64,000 nucleotides of DNA from Scheffersomyces stipitis CBS 6054 (lineage: Eukaryota > Ascomycota > Pichiomycetes > Serinales > Debaryomycetaceae), in the NCBI RefSeq assembly GCF_000209165.1, contig NC_009047.1, positions 310,001 through 374,000 of the forward strand, in the 5' to 3' direction. The position numbers and the translations under genes are program-made. The notes beneath the pieces were generated by a model that ran no database searches, was not told the DNA's origin, and was given only the letters and a program-made list of their open reading frames with translations. Shown in pieces: positions 52,212 to 61,111 of this stretch (positions are counted from its first letter, which is position 1; the number at the start of each line of letters is the position of its first letter).

Positions 52212-53927
52212 TGACAGGTTGCAAAATTTCCATAATTCCTATGGATCGTAACCAGATAGAGCTAGAGTAGGTAATGGTTGGTGGATCGGATGCGATCGAC
52301 TTATGGGCACCACGATTCCAAAACGTCCCTGGTGATGTTTTCCTTTCTCGTTGTTCTCAGCTCGTTTTAGCTACTGATGCTAATGCGCCGTCATCTTTTT
52401 TGTGGGGTACCAACCTGTAGATAACAGAAGTATACGAAGTCACATTTCTTTATTTCTTTATTTACTTGGTGACTCCCACGCTGAATACTGAAGACCAACT
52501 CCTTGTTTCACATAAACATAATAATTCCGTGATTTTTGAAGTGATCAAATCTAGAATATAGTATTGGGTTTAGGAATAAAAGCTAAGTTGGATCTCGAAA
52601 GCAAACTGTAGATTTTCACTCTGAGTGACGTCAGAAGCTTTAACAATAGCCTACAATGATTGTGAAGTAGTACTAGTCACAACTTCAACAATCTACAATG
52701 TATTTGGTAGGTAATTCTTCTACTAGCTAATCACCTCTGAAAGCTTTTTCAGTGGCTTGGTTCTCATTAATGTCGCCAAAGCAAAGACGGTGATCTCGAC
52801 CAATTCAATCATGCAAGTTCTACTACGGGACCACTATATTCTTCCTCGCGTGCATTTACTAATAGAATTCTTATATTGAACTTCATTTGTATTTCATCCA
52901 ATTTTTTGAATTGTGGGGCTGGCAATTTGTCTTCAAGTTAAAGTACAAATTAACCACAGCATACATAAGTGAAGCGTATAAGGGGTTACAATTTATGAAC
53001 TAATATCACTGATTTGTTGAAACAATTCAAGGAACTATTCGAAAATGGGAACTGATTTTACGCACATTAGGCGGAAGTCCAATAATGAATAATGTAGATC
53101 CTCAATAGATAACTGTTAGACTAGCCGCCAAGTAGGTTCTTAATACAAGGGACAAAACTCGAGGAGGAAACCATTAATCCAACATACTCACTTTTCTTCT
53201 TGAACGTTTATTCTGACCCTTTCATCAAATTCCTCGATGTTTCTAATGAAGTATTTCATTGTAACGAAAATCTAGATAATATGACAATTAAGATTGGTTG
53301 TGTCGAAGTTATGGTTGTAATCCAACAAGTCGTCATTCAAACACGAAATCTTCCCTGGATCTGCCAGAATTATATCATACTTGAATGTATCCACTGATGT
53401 TAAAATTAGCCTCTAATGCCTATTGCAGGACAGGATGGCTACATTATTAGAAGACATGGTTCTGTAGGAATTGACGAGACAAGAATATTGCCTATCCAGC
53501 AAGGATGTAGGGTACTGGGAGGACTGAGGAACCCAACATCATCGTGAAGAGTTATTAAAATACACAATGTCTAATTTTCAACTTAGTCTTCCTCCCTGGT
53601 TTCCCCACTGATTCCTTTGTTTCTGGTATCTTTATAGGAACAACTGTATTCTTGTTGTTCTCGAATAAACTACTTCAATTTTTGAGAAGTTGTAACGATT
53701 TGATGTTATTGCAATTGCAATTTCTTGCTTTTCCACTGTTTTCAGTAAATCTGGTCTTCAAACTGGCAATTCTTCATTTGTCCATCTAGCTGCAAACAGT
53801 TTTTGCTCCTCTCCCAATTCTCTGAAGTCCTGCAGGTCGGTGAATACTGTACATAATGTTTATTGAATACCTATGTAGAACTCAATTTTTCAGTTTCTAG
53901 AATTCATTGCACTTTGGCAAGAAACCG

Positions 53928-54842
53928 ATGGACTTGCTACAGGAATATTCTTCGGGTGCAAGTGACAGCAGCAGCCCAGAAGAAGACGAAGAAGAGGTCA
54001 TTGGCAAGCAGCCTCGTCTCCAGGTTCCAGATCCATCCACTCAACCTCCATTATCTGTACCAGAATTGATCATATATCTGCAGAACTATTCAGACACGCA
54101 AATGAACCGAAAGTCGATATTTCTATACGTACCTTGGAAACCTACACGTGATGCTGTTTCCAAGTTGAATGCTGCAACTAGCAAAGTTTTGGCCGCAAAA
54201 AACATCCTTTTGGCGGAGTACAAATGGACTCCTATTCACCAGCAGAGATCCAATTTGGGCTACCATATCACGTTACATCCCAATATTTATGGTGAGGAGT
54301 ACAAGATGAAAGTGCTACTGGACAACATCAGAAATGCTCTAATCACTGATGTAAAGTATCCTAAAAATTCCATAGGATATGACGAGGAAAGACTCGAGCG
54401 AAATAACCGTCTCAGTAAGCTATTAGGAAAGTCAAAGGATGATGGGCCAGACCAAAAATCAATAAATTTGCGATTTCAGCCAAAGCTCCGAGTATTCCAG
54501 AGTCCCAACAGTAATAAATTGTTTCTTTCTGGGCTCATAGAGTACAGTGATGAAGTTCAGCAGTTTTTTACTCTGGTGAACGAAGTGATAGAGAACTCCG
54601 TTGACTCATTGCAATTGGAAAAGTCTCCCTTTTACAGCCTCGACCATCATCACATAACGTTCTCGACTGGTTCTCCCAATACAGTGGGACAGCAATATGA
54701 AGAATTGGACGCCCTTAATCAGGAATTAGAAAGCGTAGACGTAGGTGATATAATTGGCGATGTCAATGTCAGCATCAGTGAAATCGTGATGTCGCAGCTT
54801 GGCCAGTCCCAGCAAGTGGACTCGTTCCCCTTTGATATATAG
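53928..54842 (+). CDS. USB1: Usb1-type U6 snRNA 3' phosphodiesterase (2H family)
   Basis: A 304-residue protein; the ATG at 53928 is preferred to a TTG seven codons upstream. Two HxT tetrapeptides sit at the expected spacing for the 2H phosphoesterase superfamily: HIT at 113-115 (LGYHITLHPN) and HIT at 242-244 (LDHHHITFSTG). The upstream patch FLYVPWKPT and the middle LFLSGLIEY also match the Usb1 family. Usb1 trims the oligo(U) tail of U6 snRNA and leaves a 2',3'-cyclic phosphate or 3' phosphate end. The N-terminus is short, acidic and disordered. Length is close to Saccharomyces Usb1 (290). Confidence 0.88.
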   Translation: MDLLQEYSSGASDSSSPEEDEEEVIGKQPRLQVPDPSTQPPLSVPELIIYLQNYSDTQMNRKSIFLYVPWKPTRDAVSKLNAATSKVLAAKNILLAEYKWTPIHQQRSNLGYHITLHPNIYGEEYKMKVLLDNIRNALITDVKYPKNSIGYDEERLERNNRLSKLLGKSKDDGPDQKSINLRFQPKLRVFQSPNSNKLFLSGLIEYSDEVQQFFTLVNEVIENSVDSLQLEKSPFYSLDHHHITFSTGSPNTVGQQYEELDALNQELESVDVGDIIGDVNVSISEIVMSQLGQSQQVDSFPFDI

Positions 54843-55721
54843 ATATTGTACTAGTATTAATATTATGATAATGATTATAATTTGACGTAATTACGATTTT
54901 GAAGATTGGCTGCGAAAAATGGAAATATGAAGAGAAAGTGAGAATGAATTAGATAATTGGGTTAAGTGAAATAGGGAAACGTAAACAAACAAGATAATGA
55001 TTCGTAGAAAGTTGCATGTACTAGAATTCAGTTATGATTATTTTGACTTGTCTAGTAAAGCAAAGGAAATAAGGCGTACTGATACAATTTTTTCCCACAC
55101 ACATAAAAACCACCTAGTTAAAAACCATATTAAGAATTCGTATAGGAATAATAATGAGGTTATTATCCTATGGAATAATGCTATATGGAAACAATTATCT
55201 GCTATTCTCAACTGTCCTTTCTAACACTTCTCTACTAGTTTAGCACGAAGTAACCACAAACCATGAAAATTCCATACAAAATTTTCCCCATAATTTTCGC
55301 TGGACATGATTCCAGGCGCGTTTTCGTTCAGCCACTAATCCTCAGCCTGGGAGTTTGTCAGATTCTTCTTTTAGTAAAGTCACACATCGGAGTCAAGACG
55401 TTAGCAATTCAACGGCGGAAAGACATCATCAAGGGCCAATTATACTACGAGGTAGTTAGAATAAGAAAGCAAAGGAGAAATACTGATCTATAGACTATTC
55501 CGGTACTTCCATCTGATATTCTTACGACTATAGACTTTAACTGAATTATTGAGTATCAATTTTTCACTAGCACGTTTGGCACAAGAATTTCCGATAACTG
55601 CTTTTAAAATTTACTACGTTTGCTTTGAATACTCTTGATAAGCTTTACATATCTTTCAACACTTTTGCTATTTCATCAGTTTGATAAGTTCGTCAAATAA
55701 GTAGGATCACAATTTCTAGCA
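54843..55721. other. Intergenic region, USB1 to GTS1
   Basis: About 880 bp, AT-rich. It contains a possible 76-codon ORF (55263-55493). A second short frame (54997-55224) is Asn/Lys-rich, lacks any pattern and is not called. Confidence 0.55.
55263..55493 (+). CDS. Possible small single-pass protein
   Basis: ATG in the context ACCACAAACC opens a 76-codon frame. It has one hydrophobic stretch (PLILSLGVCQILLLV, residues 24-38; the CTG there would read Ser) between short basic parts, and a strongly basic C-terminal half (IQRRKDIIKG, VRIRKQRRN). The layout suits a small mitochondrial inner-membrane protein, but I do not recognise it. With no homologue known to me it could be chance. Confidence 0.35.
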   Translation: MKIPYKIFPIIFAGHDSRRVFVQPLILSLGVCQILLLVKSHIGVKTLAIQRRKDIIKGQLYYEVVRIRKQRRNTDL

Positions 55722-57125
55722 ATGTCCAGAAAACAACAGCAGGAGATTGAAAAACAGCTCATTGAAATCGTCAACAGTAGCAAGAACGAAAACAAGTGCG
55801 GAGAGTGCGGCTCGAGCTACCCAACATGGGCATCGTATAACTTGGGAATCTTTCTATGTGGAAGATGTGCTTCGGTCCACAAGAAAATCTTGGGACCTCC
55901 CAACAATAACATATCCAAGGTGAAGTCCCTTACATTAGACAAATGGAACCACGAACAGCTTGACCATTTACGTCGTGTGGGCAATAAAAAGGCGAAAAAG
56001 AGGTGGAACCCAAAGAGAGTACCATTTCCTTATGATGGAGCTGACGATGTTGCAGCCGTAGAACAGTACATAAGAGACAAGTACGTCATTGGAAAGTTCA
56101 GGGATGACAATATCGAGGCAGCTGACTACGAAGAAGGCAGAGGCAGTAGGTACTCAGATGAGAGTGACTCTGCTTCACGTGTTAGCATTAGAAACGGAAG
56201 ATCCAGAGCCAATTCAAGAGCCACCTCGAATTTAACTCCAGGAGGAGGAAGACTGAGATCTGGCTCTAAGAACTTTGAGATTCCTCGTTTGTCTCATAGA
56301 AAGTTGACTACTTTCGAAAATACCCAGTATTCGCAACAATTGCACAAGATTTTGAACTATGGTTATACCAACCGTGACTCAGTATTGGAGAGTTTGTTGT
56401 TGAGTGGAGGAGAAATCGAATTGGCTCTTGATATCTTGGATCAGGACTCTAAATTAAACCCCAACCAGGACGAAATTCCACCAGAGCTTCCCAGAAGAAG
56501 ACCTGGAGCACCCCCTACAACTTCTTTGATAGACACAGCTCCAACTACATCCGCCTCTACTCAACAGGTCCAACCACTGGAAGAATGGTGGTCTACAAAT
56601 TCAGGAGCTGCACAGTCTCAAGTTACGGGTATTGCACAACCTCAGATCTACCAATATACTGATCCTATAACAGGACAGGTTTCATATGTCGATGCCAATG
56701 GTCAACAGTATCTTGATCCTACCAATCCACAGCACCAGCAGCAGTTGTTACAACAGTCAAACCCGCAGTTGATAGCACAACAGACCAACAAGCAGAATAT
56801 CTTGTCGTTGTACAACCAACCCAATCTGTTCACTACTCCAGTTGCTGTACCAGTTTCCCAACAACATGCGCAACAGGCCCAAACGCAACAAGTCCAACCA
56901 ACACAACAAGCCCAAGTTCAAGCTCAGCAACAATATATACAACAGCCACAACAGATTGTACAGCAGACTGGATATATGCAACAGCAGCCAACGTTTGTGC
57001 AACAACAGCAGCCGCAACAAAACCAGCAGTTTGCTCCACAGTTTACTGGATTCGGACAGCCTCAACAACAGTCTTATAATCCATACAATCAGACTCAGCA
57101 GCAAAACCAGTTCAACTGGAGATAA
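55722..57125 (+). CDS. GTS1: Gts1-type ArfGAP-domain protein with UBA and Gln-rich tail
   Basis: A 467-residue protein. The ArfGAP zinc finger is Cys26-x2-Cys29-x16-Cys46-x2-Cys49 (CGECGSSYPTWASYNLGIFL then CGRC). A UBA-like helix bundle lies around 205-250 (QLHKILNYGYTNRDSVLESL) and a Gln-rich tail from about 330 to the end, with repeated QQ/Q-P/N runs. This order of ArfGAP, UBA and polyQ is that of Gts1, involved in endocytosis, actin patches and flocculation/timing phenotypes. Position 54, four residues after the last Cys, is Lys where ArfGAPs usually have the catalytic Arg. The tail is prion-like in composition. It starts at the first ATG. Confidence 0.85.
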   Translation: MSRKQQQEIEKQLIEIVNSSKNENKCGECGSSYPTWASYNLGIFLCGRCASVHKKILGPPNNNISKVKSLTLDKWNHEQLDHLRRVGNKKAKKRWNPKRVPFPYDGADDVAAVEQYIRDKYVIGKFRDDNIEAADYEEGRGSRYSDESDSASRVSIRNGRSRANSRATSNLTPGGGRLRSGSKNFEIPRLSHRKLTTFENTQYSQQLHKILNYGYTNRDSVLESLLLSGGEIELALDILDQDSKLNPNQDEIPPELPRRRPGAPPTTSLIDTAPTTSASTQQVQPLEEWWSTNSGAAQSQVTGIAQPQIYQYTDPITGQVSYVDANGQQYLDPTNPQHQQQLLQQSNPQLIAQQTNKQNILSLYNQPNLFTTPVAVPVSQQHAQQAQTQQVQPTQQAQVQAQQQYIQQPQQIVQQTGYMQQQPTFVQQQQPQQNQQFAPQFTGFGQPQQQSYNPYNQTQQQNQFNWR

Positions 57126-58639
57126 GAGACCAGCCAGACATTTTTGTGACGACGCATTTAGAATCTATATTGTTGAAATAAAAGTTACGCGAAAACTATA
57201 CAGTTGTAGGCTTAATCATTGCTTCCAAGCCTTTTATTTTGGCTTAGCTAAGGAAAGCATTTGTTCAAGGACAATCCAAGAACTGAAAAATACGGGCATA
57301 TTTTCAGTGATGTGATGCGATGAGATAGACTAACAGGAAAGATAGGTGACAAGAGAGAAACGTTTACTATGATGGGTCTATTGGAAAAGATCTCATCGTG
57401 CGCTTACGAGAAGAATACGACCTAATATATCTGTCTAATTAACGCTCACCCCATTCGGTAAGATTGCATTCACACAGTAGTGCTTTGGAAGTCTGAGAAG
57501 GAAATCCGAAAATTTTCTCAGAAATCGACAATCCCAGTCAGCTAAATGAGACAGATTTTTTGTCTAAAACAAGACTGAGAAAAAACCTGGACACCAAAGA
57601 GAAACTGATAAACAAAAAAACAAAATGTAGATTATGTGGTATACGTGTAGAATTCAAAATAATTGTGATTCACTTCGAGCTCGGATATGCTCCCTAAATC
57701 CCGAGTTACACCTTCCTTGTTCCTGATAGCGACCACGTAATATGCTAAGAGGTCACGTTGAGTTGGGAGGTTGAAAAATCCGAAGAGTAAAAAATTCCCC
57801 CACATTCAGTTACGTCTGCCGCAGAAATAATCCTGTACATGTCCCTGCGTCTTTCTCTTTTAGCGCTGGGGATTTCATAGATAAGAAGCTGGAGAACGCT
57901 TTGGGAAACCCCCCAAAAATAGAATGGTCATTGAATCTCCACACAAAACTACACGCGTGGTTTGTTCTCGGTGATAGTGCCGAGAAATTGAAGGCTATGA
58001 AATTCTCAAAAGAAGAAAAATCGCCATATTGTGGAAGCTGGGCCAAACATCAAATAAGAGGACAGAAAGATAGTGAGAAAGCACAAAATCTGAATCAGCC
58101 GCTCCTATCATCAGCAAATCAACTGATGGCTGCCCCTCATATGAAATCATCGCAGAGTATGCATCGGTCTTGAATAAGCCATGCCGTCACAACGGGGTAT
58201 TTATTTATTTTGTGTAGAAAAGTGGAGCTGGAAATTTCCAGGAAATGCCAAAATTTAAATGAAAAATACGAAGGGTTGACTCACGCAAATTTTCCGTCGG
58301 CATAACATTTTGTTTGTTCGAGGATTGGGGGATCTGATTCAGAGAGTATTTATATAGAAGGGATTCCCAACGCGTTTTGCTTGCTGGGCAGCTTTAGTTC
58401 TTTTGCTTGTATCTACGTTCATTTCATACTCGACGTTATTTTGGTGTTTCCAACAGGATCAGTTCCTTTGTCAAGATTATCTGGATTGCTATTTGGTTGG
58501 CTCCGCATTTTGCAATAATATATTTTTTGTTCCTTATACTTTCCTTGGATTTACTTTTGTTACCACTAAAAGAAATACATTGCTTAATCAAAAGATCAGT
58601 GAATTCAATTCAAGATAATTGTACGGATTTCAACATAAG
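57126..58639. other. Intergenic region upstream of the MFS permease
   Basis: About 1.5 kb. TATATA occurs at 58351-58356, about 290 bp before the permease ATG. TCTGAGAA (57492-57499) and TTCTCAGA (57515-57522) form a short inverted repeat. C-rich ACCCC runs near 57448 and 57907 could be Mig1-type sites. No tRNA or gene is seen. Confidence 0.5.
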
Positions 58640-60331
58640 ATGGCAGAAATGAAAGAAAATGCTATCAAAGAGGCCGAGGCCGGTTCTCTCAGATCAACGA
58701 GTGATGAACTGAGCGATGCAGTGGCCATACCAGACGAAATCTATAACTGGAGAATGGTTGTTGTAGCACTTACAGCTGCGTTTGCAGCCGTTATTATTGG
58801 CTATGATGCTGGATTTGTTGGAGGTACAGTTGCTTTGGAGTCTTTCCAGGACGAGTTCAACATGCCCAGCATGACTGCGAAAGAAAGGTCCAATATAAGT
58901 GCGAATGTAGTCTCTGTATTTCAAGCTGGTGCCTTCTGGGGTGCCATTTTTTTCTACCCTATCGGAGAGCTCCTTGGTCGTAAGATTGGATTGTGTTTGT
59001 CTGGGTTCTTTTTGACTTTTGGTGCAGCCATTTCACTCTACTCCAAGAGCTCGACTGGTTTGGGTGCAATTTACGCAGGTAGAGTCTTGACAGGCATTGG
59101 AATTGGTGGATGTTCCGGTTTAGCGCCTATCTACATTAGTGAAAGTTCTCCAGCATTGATTAGAGGAAAATTGGTAGGAATGTGGGAAATGTCGTGGCAA
59201 GTAGGTGGAGTCGTAGGCTACTGGATCAATTATGGAGTGTTACAAAACATCCCTGATTCCAGAAAACAATGGCTAATTCCTTTTGCCATACAGTTGGTTC
59301 CTTCAGGTATGTTTTGGGCCGGATCTTTCTTGATTCCCGAGTCACCTCGTTATTTGGTTCACAGGGGACAAATGGAGCAGGCAAGAAAGAACCTTTCTTT
59401 CCTTAGAAATCTCCCTGTAGATCACCCTTATTCCATACACGAAATGGAAAACATAGTCAAGGATATCAACGACAAAAAGGCCAAGCTCGGGAGCGATGGA
59501 TTCTTTGCTCCATTCAAGAAGGTTTTGAGTTCCAAGAAAATTCTCTACCGTTTGCTTTTGACGACCTCCCTTTTCCCCATGCAAAATGGGTCTGGTATCA
59601 ATGCCATAACGTATTACTCTCCAACTGTATTCAAATCTTTTGGTATCGACGCAACCAAAGCTGGTTTGCAATCTACAGGGGTCTTTGGCTTGCTTAAGGC
59701 TTTTGCTTCTTTGGTCTGGTTATTCCTTGTCGTCGACAGATTCGGCAGAAAGACGGCCCTTGTGTGGGGATCTGTTCCGTGCTCTCTTTGTATGTGGTAT
59801 ATTGGTGCTTATGTTAAAATTGCCAACCCTTCGCAGAGAGTGGCCAATGGTAACACTACCCAAGATGCTGGTGGAAAGGCAGCTCAAGCCATGTTGTACA
59901 TCTGGACGTTGTTTTACGGAGCTTCTTGGAACGGTACTCCCTGGGTGTTCAACTCAGAAGTATTTTCCCAGGAAGTGAGAACTTTGACTCAAGCTATCAA
60001 TGCTTCTGCTAACTGGTTCTGGGCCTTCGTTATGGGCAGATGGTCAGGCCAAGCATTGGATGCAATTGGATACAAATTCTACTTCATTTTTGCTACATGT
60101 ATGATAGTATTCCCTGTTGTAATTCTCTTGTTGTATCCTGAGACTAAGGAGGTTCCATTGGAAGCCATTGACTACTTGTTTGAAGTTCCCGCTTGGAGAG
60201 CAAGAAAGCATGCCATGGAGCAATACAGAATCGAATACGAAAATGGTGCCAAGGTAAACGAGATGTTTGCCATTGATTCGGATTCTTCAGAAAAGGAGCG
60301 GGGGCGTTCTCGAGAAGAATCAAATGAGTAG
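58640..60331 (+). CDS. MFS sugar/quinate-type permease (QutD/Qup-like)
   Basis: The frame is open from a TTG at 58619; the ATG at 58640 gives 563 residues. Twelve membrane segments and the sugar-transporter signatures are visible: GELLGRKIG between helices 2 and 3, GRVLTGIGIGG, PESPRYLV after helix 6, NAITYYSPTVF in helix 7, DRFGRKTAL and PETKEVPLEA after helix 12. The block WEMSWQVGGVVGYWINYG resembles the fungal quinate-permease subgroup, which in yeasts also includes L-arabinose/xylose carriers (Qup2). Substrate cannot be set from sequence. The C-terminal tail is charged and Ser/Glu/Arg-rich. FAO1 follows on the same strand. Confidence 0.88.
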   Translation: MAEMKENAIKEAEAGSLRSTSDELSDAVAIPDEIYNWRMVVVALTAAFAAVIIGYDAGFVGGTVALESFQDEFNMPSMTAKERSNISANVVSVFQAGAFWGAIFFYPIGELLGRKIGLCLSGFFLTFGAAISLYSKSSTGLGAIYAGRVLTGIGIGGCSGLAPIYISESSPALIRGKLVGMWEMSWQVGGVVGYWINYGVLQNIPDSRKQWLIPFAIQLVPSGMFWAGSFLIPESPRYLVHRGQMEQARKNLSFLRNLPVDHPYSIHEMENIVKDINDKKAKLGSDGFFAPFKKVLSSKKILYRLLLTTSLFPMQNGSGINAITYYSPTVFKSFGIDATKAGLQSTGVFGLLKAFASLVWLFLVVDRFGRKTALVWGSVPCSLCMWYIGAYVKIANPSQRVANGNTTQDAGGKAAQAMLYIWTLFYGASWNGTPWVFNSEVFSQEVRTLTQAINASANWFWAFVMGRWSGQALDAIGYKFYFIFATCMIVFPVVILLLYPETKEVPLEAIDYLFEVPAWRARKHAMEQYRIEYENGAKVNEMFAIDSDSSEKERGRSREESNE

Positions 60332-61111
60332 TTAGATTACGAAGTTAATGATAAACGATCTAGAATCAAGTAAAGACTGCAAGTAAAAAAATAGAGGCTT
60401 AAGAAAGTATAGAAACACCAATATTGCCCCGCGAAAAGTAAGCACTAACTAAAGATATTTCATGTTCTCCTGATTACAACCCCATAGTTCGTCCGGTCGT
60501 AAGAAAACTCCGTATCTTTCGGGTGTATCTCCACATATTATGGTGCCACCTCTGAGAAAACCTCTGGCCATCTTCTTCCCCACCTCACATGCAAAAAGAT
60601 TTATAGAGAGTCGCAGACTTCCTAAAGGGTGCATGATTTGAAAATTTTATTGGAGTATAATAGAATTTATACGAAATTGACTCGATTTTAATTGAGCGGT
60701 TCAACAAATCAAACGGAGGTGATTGTGGTGGTTTGAACTTCCAGGAAACGAATGATACGGAAACCAAAGCGAACCAATCATCAAGCACTGAATGCTAAGA
60801 TTCCTCTTGGTGTGGTAGTCTCTATCTCAAGAACACAAGATGCGCTTACAATCAGTAGCAGGATAAATTCGCACGTGAATAGTTGAATTTTTCACAAGAT
60901 GCTCCCCATCTTTATTGTCGTCTAGTCGAAGGCTATTGAATCGGATAATTAGCTGTCGTCCTTCATGGTCATCTCTTGCGTGTCTGAAAATGAGTTCATT
61001 TCTGCATAACGTATTCTGCATGGAAATTAGTATATATAATAGTTGATAATCTGAACTCACCTTTGCTACTTAACGGAATAATAGCTACAACTCGTTATAT
61101 TTACTAATAAT
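60332..61111. other. Intergenic region upstream of FAO1
   Basis: About 780 bp. TATATATAA lies at 61031-61039, about 75 bp before the FAO1 ATG. CCTCGG/CCGAGG motifs, seen at ECI1, are absent here. The short minus-strand frames (60449-61060) have no recognisable pattern. Confidence 0.55.
61031..61039 (+). promoter_or_regulatory. TATA box of FAO1
   Basis: TATATATAA about 75 bp upstream of the ATG. Confidence 0.6.

Larger units (their letters stand above)
52031..53927. other. Intergenic divergent region, HSP104 / USB1
   Basis: About 1.9 kb. The left 200 bp is the HSP104 promoter with two HSEs. From about 52,300 to 53,900 the sequence is AT-rich with only short frames (the longest about 65 codons), no tRNA and no transposon feature that I can see. 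It may hold an unrecognised ncRNA or simply a long promoter for USB1. Confidence 0.55.

Noticed and set aside
58403..58618. Upstream ORF before the permease
   Set aside because: It would begin with TTG; there is no ATG in a usable context.
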